33,710 nucleotides of DNA from TMED69 sp964642505 (GCA_964642505.1 CAZXQY010000019.1:1-33710), one strand, 5' to 3'. Positions 15,540-24,828 are shown, numbered from the stretch's first letter. Numbers and translations: made by a program. The notes: generated by a model not told the origin, from the sequence alone.

Positions 15540-16697
15540 ATGTTCAAACGGTTGAGCAACTGCCATAACGTAGAAGATATGCGAATCTTGGCAAAGGCAC
15601 GTCTGCCAAATGCTATTTTTCATTATATTGACGGTGGTTCTGATGATGAAGTAACGTACCGACGAAACACGGAGTCATTTGAATCAACCGATCTAATTCC
15701 CAATGTGTTAAAGGATGTTAATGCCATCGACATGGGTGTAGAAGTACTAGGCTGTCAATTGGCTCTTCCAATATTTTGCTCACCAACCGCACTTCAGAGA
15801 CTATTCCATCATCAGGGTGAACGGGCTGTCGCCAAAGCTGCCGAAAAATACGGAACCATGTTCGGCCTCTCATCCTTAGGAACGGTGAGCCTCTCTGAAA
15901 TCGATGAAATAAATTCGGGCCCTAAGATGTTTCAGTTCTACTTTCACAAGGATAGAGGGTTGAATAACGCGATGCTTGAGGCAGCCAAAGCTGCCAATTT
16001 CGATATCTTAACTCTCACCGTGGATACGATAACTGGAGGGAACAGAGAACGAGACCTCCGTACGGGCTTTACGTCACCTCCGAGGCTCACACCCCGTAGC
16101 CTACTAAGCTTCGCTCTACATCCAAGTTGGACTCTTAATTATCTTTTAAGAGAACAGTTCTCGTTGCCTCAACTAAAAACGCACATAGATGAAGGATCTA
16201 ATATTTCCGTATCGGTCGGTGACTATTTCTCGACAATGCTAGATCAATCTATGAATTGGGACGACGCCGCCGAGCTTTGTGAGAAATGGGGTGGACAATT
16301 CTGTTTGAAGGGTGTGATGAGTACCCAGGATGCGAAACGTGCAGTTGACATCGGGGCTAACGGAATTATGGTCTCTAACCATGGGGGTAGGCAATTAGAT
16401 GGAGCTAGGGCCCCATTTGACCAGATCGGAGAAATCGCCGACGCTGTCGGGGATCGGATAGATGTTATTTTGGATGGAGGCATTAGGCGCGGAACACATG
16501 TCCTTAAAGCCATTTCCGCGGGAGCAAAAGCCTGCTCAGGTGGTAGAATGTATCTTTACGCCCTCGCTGGGGGAGGACAGGCGGGTGTAGAAAAAGCGCT
16601 CCAAAGCATGAAAGATGAAATAGAGCGGGACATGAAACTAATGGGTGTCACCTCTTTATCGCAGTTGAACCCAGCTATGTTAAAAGTGCGCCCTTAA
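15540..16697 (+). CDS. FMN-dependent 2-hydroxy-acid oxidase/dehydrogenase (LldD-like)
   Basis: A TIM-barrel flavoenzyme of about 385 aa oxidising an L-2-hydroxy acid (lactate, glycolate, mandelate or similar) to the 2-oxo acid. Counting from the ATG at 15540: active-site Tyr29 (FHYIDGG), Tyr134 (FQFYFHKD), a VDTITGGNRERD phosphate/FMN segment at 161-172, the conserved lysine near 257, the catalytic base His281 and substrate-binding Arg284 in SNHGGRQLDGA, and FMN motifs DGGIRRGTH and GRMYLYALAGGG. A GTG two codons earlier (15534) overlaps the AAAAGGAAAAGG ribosome-binding site, so the ATG is preferred. It is third in the operon with the MoxR/CoxE pair. Confidence 0.88.
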   Translation: MFKRLSNCHNVEDMRILAKARLPNAIFHYIDGGSDDEVTYRRNTESFESTDLIPNVLKDVNAIDMGVEVLGCQLALPIFCSPTALQRLFHHQGERAVAKAAEKYGTMFGLSSLGTVSLSEIDEINSGPKMFQFYFHKDRGLNNAMLEAAKAANFDILTLTVDTITGGNRERDLRTGFTSPPRLTPRSLLSFALHPSWTLNYLLREQFSLPQLKTHIDEGSNISVSVGDYFSTMLDQSMNWDDAAELCEKWGGQFCLKGVMSTQDAKRAVDIGANGIMVSNHGGRQLDGARAPFDQIGEIADAVGDRIDVILDGGIRRGTHVLKAISAGAKACSGGRMYLYALAGGGQAGVEKALQSMKDEIERDMKLMGVTSLSQLNPAMLKVRP

Positions 16698-16700
16698 GGG

Positions 16701-16718
16701 TTAATCCTTAAGGATTAA
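16701..16718. terminator. Palindrome between convergent genes, possible weak terminator
   Basis: TTAATCCTTAAGGATTAA is a perfect 18-base palindrome (7-base-pair stem, TTAA loop) between the oxidase stop (16697) and overlapping the pdxH stop (16708). No clear T-run follows on either strand, so termination is uncertain. Confidence 0.3.
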
Positions 16719-17292
16719 GCAAGCTATAATTCCACCGGCCATTAGCATCTAGATTACATAAAACTCGGTCGTGCAACCTGCGGGGCTTCTTATCCCAGAA
16801 TTCGATCGCATAGGGGATAACTCGAAATCCGGACCAATGATCGGGTCTAGTTACAGACTTACCCTCAAACTTTAATCGATACATCTCCACCTTATCTTCG
16901 AGCTCTTTCCTACTCTTTAATGAAGATGACTGGACAGACGCCCAAGCAGCGAGTTGTGACTCTCTTTCTCTACTACGAAAATACTCATCTGCCTCCTCAG
17001 TAGTAACCGGATCAGCATTACCTTCGACCCGAACCTGCCTAGCCGTCGATTTCCAATGGAAACACAGAGCCACAATAGGGTTCATATAGATTTCCCGACC
17101 TTTTCTGCTTTCCAAATTAGTATAGAAGACGAAGCCATTATCTATAGCCTTTAGCAATACTATCCGGGAAGAAGGAACACCTTCCCGACCGACAGAAGCC
17201 ACAGACATTGCGTTCGCATCTGACTCCAATTTTTCGGCTTCTGCAAGCCATTCTTTTACTTTCTCAACAGGATTTTGACCGGTAAACACCAT
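16708..17292 (-). CDS. pdxH: Pyridoxine/pyridoxamine 5'-phosphate oxidase
   Basis: FMN enzyme converting pyridoxine or pyridoxamine 5'-phosphate to pyridoxal 5'-phosphate. Seen are the FMN-binding SSRIVLLK and FYTNLESRKG segments, FHWKSTARQVRVEG, the PLP/FMN motif RPDHWSGFRVIP, and RRLHDR near the C-terminus. The last motif, usually W...RL-x-P, reads WNYSLLNP, a small deviation. About 194 aa from the ATG at 17292. An upstream TTG at 17310 would overlap the purA stop (TTGA) and give 200 aa; neither has a clear ribosome-binding site. It is the last gene of the long minus-strand housekeeping run. Confidence 0.88.
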   Translation of the reverse strand: MVFTGQNPVEKVKEWLAEAEKLESDANAMSVASVGREGVPSSRIVLLKAIDNGFVFYTNLESRKGREIYMNPIVALCFHWKSTARQVRVEGNADPVTTEEADEYFRSRERESQLAAWASVQSSSLKSRKELEDKVEMYRLKFEGKSVTRPDHWSGFRVIPYAIEFWDKKPRRLHDRVLCNLDANGRWNYSLLNP

Positions 17293-17306
17293 ACTAATTC
17301 TATAGC

Positions 17307-18602
17307 TCAAACGTCGGAAAACGGATGCCGAAGCACAATTGTATCTTCACGATCAGGACCTGTTGAAACTATATCTATACTTACCCCGACAATCTCCTCT
17401 AGCCTCTCAACATAAATACGAGCATTTTCGGGTAAAGAATTCCACACTCTCACTCCGGCACTACCATCCCAACCGGTCAATTTCTCGTAAATAGGCTCTA
17501 GCATATGAGGGTCTTCCAATTGAAATGAAGCGTCGCCATTTGATTTGGAACTATTCGTGTAATCCACACAAACATTTACTTCTTTAAAGCCGTCTAACAC
17601 ATCTAGTTTCGTTACGCACAAACTATCGATTCCATTCAAACGACAAACACGTTTCAGTGCCACAGCATCCAGCCATCCACATCTTCTCGGCCGGCCAGTA
17701 GTAGACCCGAATTCATTTCCCGCTGCCGCCATGCGATCTCCTACCAAACCTTTAAGCTCTGTCGGAAAAGGGCCCTCACCAACCCTGGTGCAATAAGCCT
17801 TTGTTATCCCGACTATGCTTCCAATACTTCTCGTACTTAAACCCGTTCCAGTCATGCTCCCCCCGACAGTGGTGCTAGACGATGTGACAAACGGATATGT
17901 ACCGTGATCTATATCCAAAAGGGAGCCCTGCGCGCCTTCCAGCAACACGTTTTCCCCACGCTCTATAGCACCGTGAATAAATTCGACCGCATCTCCAACC
18001 AGTGACAATAAAAGTTCAGCCGACTCTAAAGTTTGATCATAAATTTCTGCAAAATCCAGATCGGTAGTCTGATAATAATTGACTAAAAGAAAATTATAGT
18101 AGTCAAGTACAGTTCTTAATTTCTCTTCGAAATTTTTCGGATCGAATAGATCTACAACTCTTATCGCCCTTCTTCCGACTTTGTCCTCATATGCCGGCCC
18201 TATTCCTTTCCCAGTGGTTCCGATTTTATTTTTACCTAACCGTTGCTCTTTCGCTAAATCTATCGCTAGGTGATAGGGAAGGATCAACGGACACGCAAAA
18301 CTCAACATCAAACGTTCTTTGACAGATATTCCCTTAGACTCTAAAACTGAAATTTCCTCGAGCAAAGCTGGCGGCGAGACAACAACGCCGTTTCCAATTA
18401 CACACTTAACTTCTTTCCGCAAAATGCCGGATGGGATAAGATGCAAAACTGTCTTCTGTCCGTTCACCACCAACGTGTGGCCTGCATTATTCCCGCCCTG
18501 GAAACGAGCTACAACCTTGGCATCATCAGTCAAAAGGTCAACTATTTTACCTTTCCCTTCGTCACCCCACTGAGCCCCTAAAACAACTGTTGATTTTGAC
18601 AA
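17307..18602 (-). CDS. purA: Adenylosuccinate synthetase
   Basis: IMP + aspartate + GTP to adenylosuccinate, the first committed step from IMP to AMP. Full-length at 431 aa. Motifs: QWGDEGKGK (10-18) with the catalytic Asp, GNNAGHTLVV (about 35-44), TGKGIGPAYEDK, EGAQGSLLDIDHGTYPFV and the C-terminal GRPRRCGWLDAVALKR. The start is a TTG, supported by AGGAAA nine bases upstream and by the N-terminus matching the family without extra residues. It lies behind hisZ as in Pseudomonas-type gammaproteobacteria. Confidence 0.95.
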   Translation of the reverse strand: MSKSTVVLGAQWGDEGKGKIVDLLTDDAKVVARFQGGNNAGHTLVVNGQKTVLHLIPSGILRKEVKCVIGNGVVVSPPALLEEISVLESKGISVKERLMLSFACPLILPYHLAIDLAKEQRLGKNKIGTTGKGIGPAYEDKVGRRAIRVVDLFDPKNFEEKLRTVLDYYNFLLVNYYQTTDLDFAEIYDQTLESAELLLSLVGDAVEFIHGAIERGENVLLEGAQGSLLDIDHGTYPFVTSSSTTVGGSMTGTGLSTRSIGSIVGITKAYCTRVGEGPFPTELKGLVGDRMAAAGNEFGSTTGRPRRCGWLDAVALKRVCRLNGIDSLCVTKLDVLDGFKEVNVCVDYTNSSKSNGDASFQLEDPHMLEPIYEKLTGWDGSAGVRVWNSLPENARIYVERLEEIVGVSIDIVSTGPDREDTIVLRHPFSDV

Positions 18603-18634
18603 TTTCTTGCTTTTCCTATTAGGGTGATAATTCG

Positions 18635-19819
18635 CTATTCAGCATCTTCCAGACACCAGTTGCCGTTTCGTTTTACCAACCGTTTTTCAAATCTTAATGA
18701 TCGGCTATTACCTCCATGCGAAAACGACTGTATGACCTTGTTGCCGAGTCCGCGCAGCCTCGTAATTTCTTCCAAAAGATCTCTTTCATTCCCCGCCGGC
18801 GCCAAAATCGCATGCCGTGACTCGCTCGCCAGATTTCCAAACTTATGGAGAGTTCTTAAATCAGCACTAAAACCGGTTGCAGATCGGCAATACGATCCAT
18901 TCTCGATATGATATCTACCTCCCCAAGCGATAGATCTTCCGGCAAGGGGAGTGTAAACAGAGAAAGTAGTCGAAGAGTGGTATCTGAAACCTCTTAACTC
19001 AGCCAAATCTACACCAATCTGTAATTTGGGAAATTTCGTCTTTAGTAGTAATACCAGTCCCTTGAGAGAATCGAGCATGGCTATAACCTCTCTCGGACCA
19101 TGTTTCAGCTTTTCGTAAGCAATCTCGATCGTCTCTGCCGGACCATTAAGCTCTAACAACGAAATGAATAAATCAGAGATCGATTTTTCTATCGAATAGC
19201 TTTGGAGTAGCTTTTTGAGATGCTTTGAATCTTTTTTAAGTAGCAACTTCAAAATCTCGTCCTCAGCGGCCTCGTCAAAGCCGGCGTGGCGGCAAATAAC
19301 CCGATACAATCCCATATCAGCTAATTCTAGGCTTATAGAATGGACACCTGACACCCTTAAAATTTCGACTAATAAAGTAATTATTTCCGCGTCGCTTTCT
19401 TCGTCGTCGTGACCATATAGCTCCGCACCAATCTGAAGCGGGTTTCTCGAGCCAGCAAACCTGTCCGACAGCGTATGAAGAATTGGTCCAGAGTAACAAT
19501 AACGTTCTACAGTGTCACCAGAAGAAAATTTCTCGTCTATCCGGGCTATTTGTGGAGTGATATCCGCGGGAACACCAAGCATTCTTCCAGTCAGTTGGTC
19601 GATCAATTTAAACGTCTGCAAATCCAGGTCAGGGCCAAGTCCTCCGAGTAAAGAATCTAGGTATTCGATACTTGGAGGTATCACATATTCATACCCCCAT
19701 GACGTCATAATATCCATTATGGTCCGCCTTAGGTTCTCTAATTCCGTAGCCTTTGGAGGTAGCAGGTCTTGCACACCTTCAGGTAAAACATAATTTAGTT
19801 TTTTATTTACCGGGCTCAT
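18635..19819 (-). CDS. hisZ: ATP phosphoribosyltransferase regulatory subunit
   Basis: HisRS-like protein lacking aminoacylation, required by the short HisG to form the first enzyme of histidine synthesis. About 394 aa from the ATG at 19819: N-terminal YVLPEGVQDLLPPKA, class II aaRS motif 2-like region (ADITPQIARID, RYCYSGPILH), and GRSIAWGGRYHIENG late in the chain. The ATG overlaps the DUF2065 stop (ATGA), indicating translational coupling; the longer in-frame start at 19873 would run far into that gene and is rejected. Its presence implies a HisZ-dependent short HisG elsewhere. Confidence 0.92.
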   Translation of the reverse strand: MSPVNKKLNYVLPEGVQDLLPPKATELENLRRTIMDIMTSWGYEYVIPPSIEYLDSLLGGLGPDLDLQTFKLIDQLTGRMLGVPADITPQIARIDEKFSSGDTVERYCYSGPILHTLSDRFAGSRNPLQIGAELYGHDDEESDAEIITLLVEILRVSGVHSISLELADMGLYRVICRHAGFDEAAEDEILKLLLKKDSKHLKKLLQSYSIEKSISDLFISLLELNGPAETIEIAYEKLKHGPREVIAMLDSLKGLVLLLKTKFPKLQIGVDLAELRGFRYHSSTTFSVYTPLAGRSIAWGGRYHIENGSYCRSATGFSADLRTLHKFGNLASESRHAILAPAGNERDLLEEITRLRGLGNKVIQSFSHGGNSRSLRFEKRLVKRNGNWCLEDAE

Positions 19820-20001
19820 CGAAATAACTTGACGAGCAGAAGACCTAAGAACATGCTTCCAAAACCTAGCCATCGCAGCTCACCGTTTGAAAAAGATACC
19901 AAACGCCGAATGGTCATTCTGAATAAACCCGGACTCAAGAAAGGCAAAGCGCCTTCCAGAACAAGCACTAGTCCTACCACGACTATTATCTCTGATATCA
20001 C
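19816..20001 (-). CDS. DUF2065 small membrane protein (YjeT-like)
   Basis: A 61-aa protein with two hydrophobic helices (residues 4-24 and 43-60) separated by a short basic loop. The EGALPFLSPGLFR segment and the end of the chain match the YjeT/DUF2065 family found next to hflC and purA in gammaproteobacteria. The function is unknown; the position suggests a link to the HflKC complex. It begins with GTG and its stop overlaps the hisZ ATG. Confidence 0.85.
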   Translation of the reverse strand: MISEIIVVVGLVLVLEGALPFLSPGLFRMTIRRLVSFSNGELRWLGFGSMFLGLLLVKLFR

Positions 20002-20056
20002 GCGATGTTACCGACACTTAAAAACTACACTCGCTTTCTTGAAATCACCGGAATAT

Positions 20057-20920
20057 CTACTTCTTTCCTGACGGATTGCCAAAAAACTTAAAAAAATCAG
20101 AGTCCGGTTCTAAAAGCATAACGTCACCGTTATTGCCTATACTCGCTTTGTAGGCGTTTAAACTTCTATAAAAATCGTAGAACTCTGGGTTTCGATTATA
20201 AGCCGAGGCATAAACCTCAGCCGATTTCGCATCTCCTGCTCCTCGCATCTCCTGCGCATCTCGATAGGCTTCGGCCGATATTATTGTTCTTTGCCTGTCA
20301 GCATCAGCACGTATTGTAATAGCCTCTTTGTCCCCTCGAGCCCTAAACTCCCTCGCCACCCGAGCCCTCTCAGATCTCATTCTCTCGAATACATTCGCGC
20401 TCACCTCAGTGGGTAGATCTATCTTCTTAAGTCTCAAATCCAATATTTCCATGCCTAAATCAGCTGCCCTATCGTTGGCTGTAGCCGTTACGACTTCCAT
20501 TATTTTCACCCTATCTCCACCCACTACTTCTTTAACACTCCTCTTTCCGAACTCACTTCGCAGGCTGTCATTTATTTTCTGATATACCAGAAGGCCTGCT
20601 CTCCTGAAATCTCCATCCGTAGACTTATAAAACTGTTCTACCGACTGAATACGCCATCTAGCGAAAGAATCCACTATCACATCTTTCTTCTCTCCTGTCA
20701 GAAATCTTTGGGGTTCAGCATCTAGCGTCTGCAACCGTTTATCGAAAGTTTGAACATTCTGAATAGCAGGAATTTTGAAATGTAAGCCTGGTTCAAAATC
20801 GGAGCGTTGTATCTTTCCTATTTGAAACAGTATAGCAGCTTGGTATTCGTACACCCTGAAGCAAATCGAATAGGCTAAGCCTACGGCTAAAAACAATACG
20901 ATAGAAATTCGTGCAATCAT
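20057..20920 (-). CDS. hflC: HflC, SPFH-domain modulator of FtsH
   Basis: A 287-aa inner-membrane protein. An N-terminal signal-anchor (residues 3-22) is followed by an SPFH/prohibitin domain (VYEYQAAILFQIGKIQ onward) and a long charged helix (RMRSERARVAREFRARGDKEA, about 183-203). With HflK it forms the large periplasmic cage around the FtsH protease and tunes membrane-protein degradation. An AGGAC ribosome-binding site precedes the ATG. It follows hflK by 28 bases in the conserved order. Confidence 0.94.
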   Translation of the reverse strand: MIARISIVLFLAVGLAYSICFRVYEYQAAILFQIGKIQRSDFEPGLHFKIPAIQNVQTFDKRLQTLDAEPQRFLTGEKKDVIVDSFARWRIQSVEQFYKSTDGDFRRAGLLVYQKINDSLRSEFGKRSVKEVVGGDRVKIMEVVTATANDRAADLGMEILDLRLKKIDLPTEVSANVFERMRSERARVAREFRARGDKEAITIRADADRQRTIISAEAYRDAQEMRGAGDAKSAEVYASAYNRNPEFYDFYRSLNAYKASIGNNGDVMLLEPDSDFFKFFGNPSGKK

Positions 20921-20948
20921 TTTTTTGTCCTATTTTTATAACACGTTT

Positions 20949-22088
20949 TTAACGAGGTATACGTGGCCTAGAGTTCCAGCGTTCTCCAGCCGATATATCG
21001 TTGGACGATGTTGTTGGTACAGCTCTGTTGGCTGGTCGCTCTGACGACACATTACCAGTCGAAGAGCCGGACCTTTCAATCAATTTATCTAAAGGCAAAT
21101 ACATCAGGCTTGAGCCATTGTCATTATCCACAATCACTTTATTGGTCCGAGATAAAACTGACTCCATTGCCTCTAAATACAGCCGTTTACGAGTCACCTC
21201 CGGAGCCTTTTTATACTCTGAATACAACTGATTAAATCTCTCTGACTCTCCTTCTGCCTGCGCTATTACTTGCTCTCGATAAGCCTCCGCCTCCAGCCTA
21301 ATTCGAGCAGCCTCCCCTGCGGATCTTTCAACCACTTCATTTCGGTAAGCTTCGGCCTCATTAATTTTTCTTTGTTCATCCTCCCGAGCCTTGATCGCGT
21401 CATCAAAAGCAGCCTTAACCGCTTCTGGAGGTTTAGCCGGCTGCATATTCACGCTGGTTACGTCTATTCCGGATTCATAGTTGTCCAAAATATCTTGGAT
21501 CAGCCTTTGGGCATCCGTAGCTATTTGTGCTCGTCCTTCAGTAATAACGAAAGTTAACGTGCTTTGCCCGATAATATCCCTGATCGCAGACTCTGTAACT
21601 CGTTTTACAGAGACATCCGGGTCAGCTATTTTGAACAGATAGTTGGTAGCATCTTTTATTCTATATTGAACTGCAACTTCAACATCAACGATATTCTCAT
21701 CTCCCGTCAGCATAGACGATTCTGACGTTATCGTCTGAATACGCGCCACGTTCACTTTCACCACTTGTTCGATTGGACGGGGGAACCTGATGTGGGGGCC
21801 CGGCTGTAACGACGTTACATACTTCCCGAACCGCATAACGATACCTCGTTCAGCCGGTTCGATACGGTACACCATCTCGTAACTCAGCAATGCAAGTAAC
21901 AATAATCCTATCAGCGCGACCATGGGGCCCTTACCGTCTGATAAAGACGAGTCTCCAGAACCACCGCCGAATACTTTCCCGAGTCCATCTTGCATCTTCC
22001 GAACTACTTCGTCCAAGTCCGGGGGACCTTGGTTATTACCCCTATTTCCCCACGGATCTTTATCTTTATTATCTGGATTCCAAGACAT
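20949..22088 (-). CDS. hflK: HflK, SPFH-domain modulator of FtsH
   Basis: Partner of HflC, about 379 aa. The N-terminal Gly/Asn/Asp-rich cytoplasmic tail (GNRGNNQGPPD) contains a short amphipathic stretch, a transmembrane helix lies at about 56-74 (MVALIGLLLLALLSYEMVY), then the SPFH domain and a coiled helix rich in Glu/Ala/Arg, and a Ser-rich C-terminal tail. The ATG at 22088 is chosen over a GTG four codons earlier because GGTGG lies eight bases before it and MSWN is the family's usual start. Confidence 0.94.
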   Translation of the reverse strand: MSWNPDNKDKDPWGNRGNNQGPPDLDEVVRKMQDGLGKVFGGGSGDSSLSDGKGPMVALIGLLLLALLSYEMVYRIEPAERGIVMRFGKYVTSLQPGPHIRFPRPIEQVVKVNVARIQTITSESSMLTGDENIVDVEVAVQYRIKDATNYLFKIADPDVSVKRVTESAIRDIIGQSTLTFVITEGRAQIATDAQRLIQDILDNYESGIDVTSVNMQPAKPPEAVKAAFDDAIKAREDEQRKINEAEAYRNEVVERSAGEAARIRLEAEAYREQVIAQAEGESERFNQLYSEYKKAPEVTRKRLYLEAMESVLSRTNKVIVDNDNGSSLMYLPLDKLIERSGSSTGNVSSERPANRAVPTTSSNDISAGERWNSRPRIPR

Positions 22089-22133
22089 TATTTCTACCAC
22101 CGAATATCAATACAAAAACCAAGTAAAACACAT

Positions 22134-22151
22134 AAAAGGCTAAAAAGCCTT
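22134..22151 (-). terminator. Weak intrinsic terminator or attenuator between hflX and hflK
   Basis: On the minus strand AAGGCT-TTTT-AGCCTT forms a six-base-pair hairpin followed by TTTTATGTGTTTT. It lies in the largest gap of this run (94 bases) between the hflX stop and the hflK start, so it may trim hflKC transcription. Confidence 0.4.
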
Positions 22152-22182
22152 CAAATTCTGGTCTCTTAAATAGTCTATTGAC

Positions 22183-23517
22183 TCAACCAGTCAAATCGAG
22201 GGTTTTGCCCGTTATTTTTAGATTTTTCTCGTCGTTCAGCGCCGCCAATATACGTCGCTCTCGACCATTTAGCCCTAAACGCATCAAACAATCACCGTTT
22301 TCCAAAACCTTCTCATCGCAAACAGCACTCCATTCGTAAAACATTGAACGCAATTTAGCCTGCGACGGTTCCAACTTTACCGTCAAAAATTCCTTCTTTC
22401 CACCAATCTTTTCTTCTATAGCGGCTACCAACATGTCGATACCTTGCACACTTTGAGCAGATATCCATATCGAGACAATCTCCCCTTCCCGATTTCTCTC
22501 TATCCTGCTCTTCGAATCGACGCATTTGTCAATCTTATTATACACAATAATAGTTGGTATTTTTGACGCTCCTATACAATCTAATACCTTTTCTACTTCT
22601 TCTATCTGCTCATCATGTGATATCTCATTAGCATCTACGACATGTAGAAGAAGTTGAGCTTCACTGGTTTCTTCCAAGGTGGCGCTAAATGCTGCGATCA
22701 GTGTGGGCGGCAGGTGTCTTATAAAGCCAACTGTATCGCTGACCACTATTTTCTCCGACGAACTATGTGATAACAGCCTAGTTGTAGTATCAAGCGTCGC
22801 AAAGAGTTGGTCTGCGGCGTAAGCCTGCTCGTCCGTTAGCACATTGAATAAAGTCGATTTCCCTGCATTTGTATATCCCACCAGCGCAACGGTAGGCACC
22901 CCTCCTCGCCTTCTCGCAGTCCCACTTCTTGACCGTTGTTTTTTTATTTTTCTTAGTTTTTCATTGACTTGCCGGATCCTAGCCGTTAACAGTCTCCTGT
23001 CGATTTCTAGTTGAGTTTCCCCTGGCCCTCCTCTCAAACCCAACCCGCCTCTTTGTCTCTCAAGGTGTGTCCAACCTCGTATCAATCTTGTCGACAAATA
23101 TCTGAGTTGCGCCAGTTCCACCTGCATCCTGCCCTCAAAAGAACGAGCCCGCTTTGAGAAAATATCCAGAATCAACCCTGTCCAGTCAAGCACATCACAT
23201 CCTAAGAATTTTTGAAGGTTCCTCTGCTGGCTGGCCGAAATATTTATATTGATCAATAGAATATCAACTTCTTGATCGCCTATTATTGAGGCTAACTTAT
23301 CAACCACACCCTTTCCAATAAATGTTTTAGGATTTGCCCGCGGCGTCTTTGAATACACTGGTTGACATAGCAAGTAATCTGCAGACCCTATCAAGTTGAG
23401 AAACTCTTCATTCGCCGACTCGTCTTCTCTAGAAAAAACCAGAACTGGTAACGCCTTCTTTCCGGGTGCCGCCTTCACTAAATCAGACACTGTCTCTCCG
23501 GATAGAAGAGTCCACAC
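22183..23517 (-). CDS. hflX: Ribosome-associated GTPase HflX
   Basis: A 444-aa GTPase that splits stalled or stressed 70S ribosomes. The N-terminal HflX domain has KTFIGKGVVDKL and the LDWTGLILDIFSKRARS stretch, followed by an arginine-rich linker (ERQRGGLGLRGGPGETQLEIDRR). The G domain then has G1 GYTNAGKS, G3 DTVGF and G4 NKID. The start is GTG, seven bases after the hfq stop, which fits translational coupling. The order hfq-hflX-hflK-hflC is conserved in gammaproteobacteria. Confidence 0.94.
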   Translation of the reverse strand: MWTLLSGETVSDLVKAAPGKKALPVLVFSREDESANEEFLNLIGSADYLLCQPVYSKTPRANPKTFIGKGVVDKLASIIGDQEVDILLININISASQQRNLQKFLGCDVLDWTGLILDIFSKRARSFEGRMQVELAQLRYLSTRLIRGWTHLERQRGGLGLRGGPGETQLEIDRRLLTARIRQVNEKLRKIKKQRSRSGTARRRGGVPTVALVGYTNAGKSTLFNVLTDEQAYAADQLFATLDTTTRLLSHSSSEKIVVSDTVGFIRHLPPTLIAAFSATLEETSEAQLLLHVVDANEISHDEQIEEVEKVLDCIGASKIPTIIVYNKIDKCVDSKSRIERNREGEIVSIWISAQSVQGIDMLVAAIEEKIGGKKEFLTVKLEPSQAKLRSMFYEWSAVCDEKVLENGDCLMRLGLNGRERRILAALNDEKNLKITGKTLDLTG

Positions 23518-23523
23518 ATAAGG

Positions 23524-23760
23524 TCACGAACTCTCCAAATTAGGAGAAATTTCAATGTTCCTGCTAGGAACGACTGTAGAAATAGCGTGCTTATATACCA
23601 TCTGATTGACAGAGCTTTTTAGAACAATGACAAACTGGTCAAACGAATCCACGGTTCCTTGTAGCTTAATCCCATTAACTAAGTAAATCGAAACTGGCAC
23701 CTGCTCACGTCTCAATTCATTTAAGAAAGGATCTTGTAAAAACTGCGCTTTATTGGCCAT
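23524..23760 (-). CDS. hfq: RNA chaperone Hfq
   Basis: A 78-aa Sm-like hexameric RNA-binding protein for small-RNA regulation. The core is well conserved: LQDPFLNELRREQVPV (distal/lateral face residues), IYLVNGIKLQG (Sm1) and VYKHAISTVVPSR (Sm2 with the KH motif of the proximal face). The disordered C-terminal tail is only about ten residues, much shorter than in E. coli (102 aa total). A GGGAGA ribosome-binding site precedes the ATG. The 89-base gap after miaA probably contains its own promoter. Confidence 0.96.
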   Translation of the reverse strand: MANKAQFLQDPFLNELRREQVPVSIYLVNGIKLQGTVDSFDQFVIVLKSSVNQMVYKHAISTVVPSRNIEISPNLESS

Positions 23761-23849
23761 AGTTCAAGTCTCCCAGTTATAATTCTTATTCGCTTCTGAG
23801 ACTATAATCACTATATTAGCTGATAAACGATTGAATTTTAAGATAAAGA

Positions 23850-24797
23850 CTAAAAAACTTCAGCCTTTTCGATTTCTTCCGTTATTTTAGCGAAAAGAGT
23901 GTCGTCGTCACTGCTTTCGCACCTGATCGCGTTAGTTTCGCGCTTAAACCAAGTCGTCTGCCGTTTTGCCAACTGAGAGCTAGCTATGACCGCCTTTGAA
24001 ACCATTTCCGGATAATCTAGTCTATTTTCCAAATAACCCCATACATCACGATATCCTACACTTCGAAACGCTGCAGGCATTTCAGTCAAATTTCTCTTCC
24101 ATCTCAGAAAAGCTATTTCGTTAATTAATCCATTTCCAAGCATTGTCATAAATCTCACTCGCAAACGTTCCCGAAGATAATTACGATCCTCCATATAAAG
24201 AACAAATTTGAGCGGTTTTAAAAGCATATCCGTTTGAACTTTGGTATCAAACAAATGAGTGATGGTATCTCCTGATAAAACACACACTTCTAAAGCTCTG
24301 ATTATTCTTTGGGTATCCCGTTTGTGTATTCGGCTAGCCGCTACGGGATCTAAAGCTCGTAGCTTTTTGTGCAATTCTTCTAGGCCAACTCTTTGCAAAT
24401 CCTTCTCCAACTGACACCTGATATTTGGATCACTTTTTGGCAATCTAGATAAACCATGTAGAAGCGATTTAAAATAAAGACCGGTCCCTCCCACAAATAA
24501 GGGAACCTTTCCCCTTGACCCAATCTCCAAAGAGGCTTTTCGTGAATCCTCGCAAAACCGCGCCGCCGAGTAAGTCTCGTCCAATTCACATATATCGATT
24601 AGATGGTGATAAACCTTTTTTCTATGAATCCGACTCGGTTTAGCACTACCTACATTTAGATCTTTATAAACTTGTACAGAATCAACGCTGATTATCTCAA
24701 TTGGATAAACTTCAGCTAAGCGAAGTGCCAGTCTGGACTTGCCCGTACCGGTCGGCCCCATTATGAAAATTGCGTTAGGTCTATTTTCAAATGACAT
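23850..24797 (-). CDS. miaA: tRNA dimethylallyltransferase
   Basis: Adds an isopentenyl group to A37 of tRNAs reading UNN codons. About 315 aa from the ATG at 24797, supported by GAGG six bases upstream; a GTG four codons earlier is less likely. The P-loop MGPTGTGKS is near the N-terminus, followed by ISVDSVQVYKDLNVGSAKPS (Asp/Gln substrate contacts), FVGGTGLYFKSLLHGL, RDTQRIIRALEV and the C-terminal KRQTTWFKRE motif. It follows the amidase gene directly, without the usual mutL in between. Confidence 0.95.
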   Translation of the reverse strand: MSFENRPNAIFIMGPTGTGKSRLALRLAEVYPIEIISVDSVQVYKDLNVGSAKPSRIHRKKVYHHLIDICELDETYSAARFCEDSRKASLEIGSRGKVPLFVGGTGLYFKSLLHGLSRLPKSDPNIRCQLEKDLQRVGLEELHKKLRALDPVAASRIHKRDTQRIIRALEVCVLSGDTITHLFDTKVQTDMLLKPLKFVLYMEDRNYLRERLRVRFMTMLGNGLINEIAFLRWKRNLTEMPAAFRSVGYRDVWGYLENRLDYPEMVSKAVIASSQLAKRQTTWFKRETNAIRCESSDDDTLFAKITEEIEKAEVF

Positions 24798-24828
24798 GTC
24801 TGACCTCACAAGAGAGAAAAATCCTGTC

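Noticed and set aside
19820..19873. Longer hisZ start at 19873
   Set aside because: The extra 18 residues are coded inside the DUF2065 gene and are not family-like; the ATG overlapping the DUF2065 stop fits coupling.
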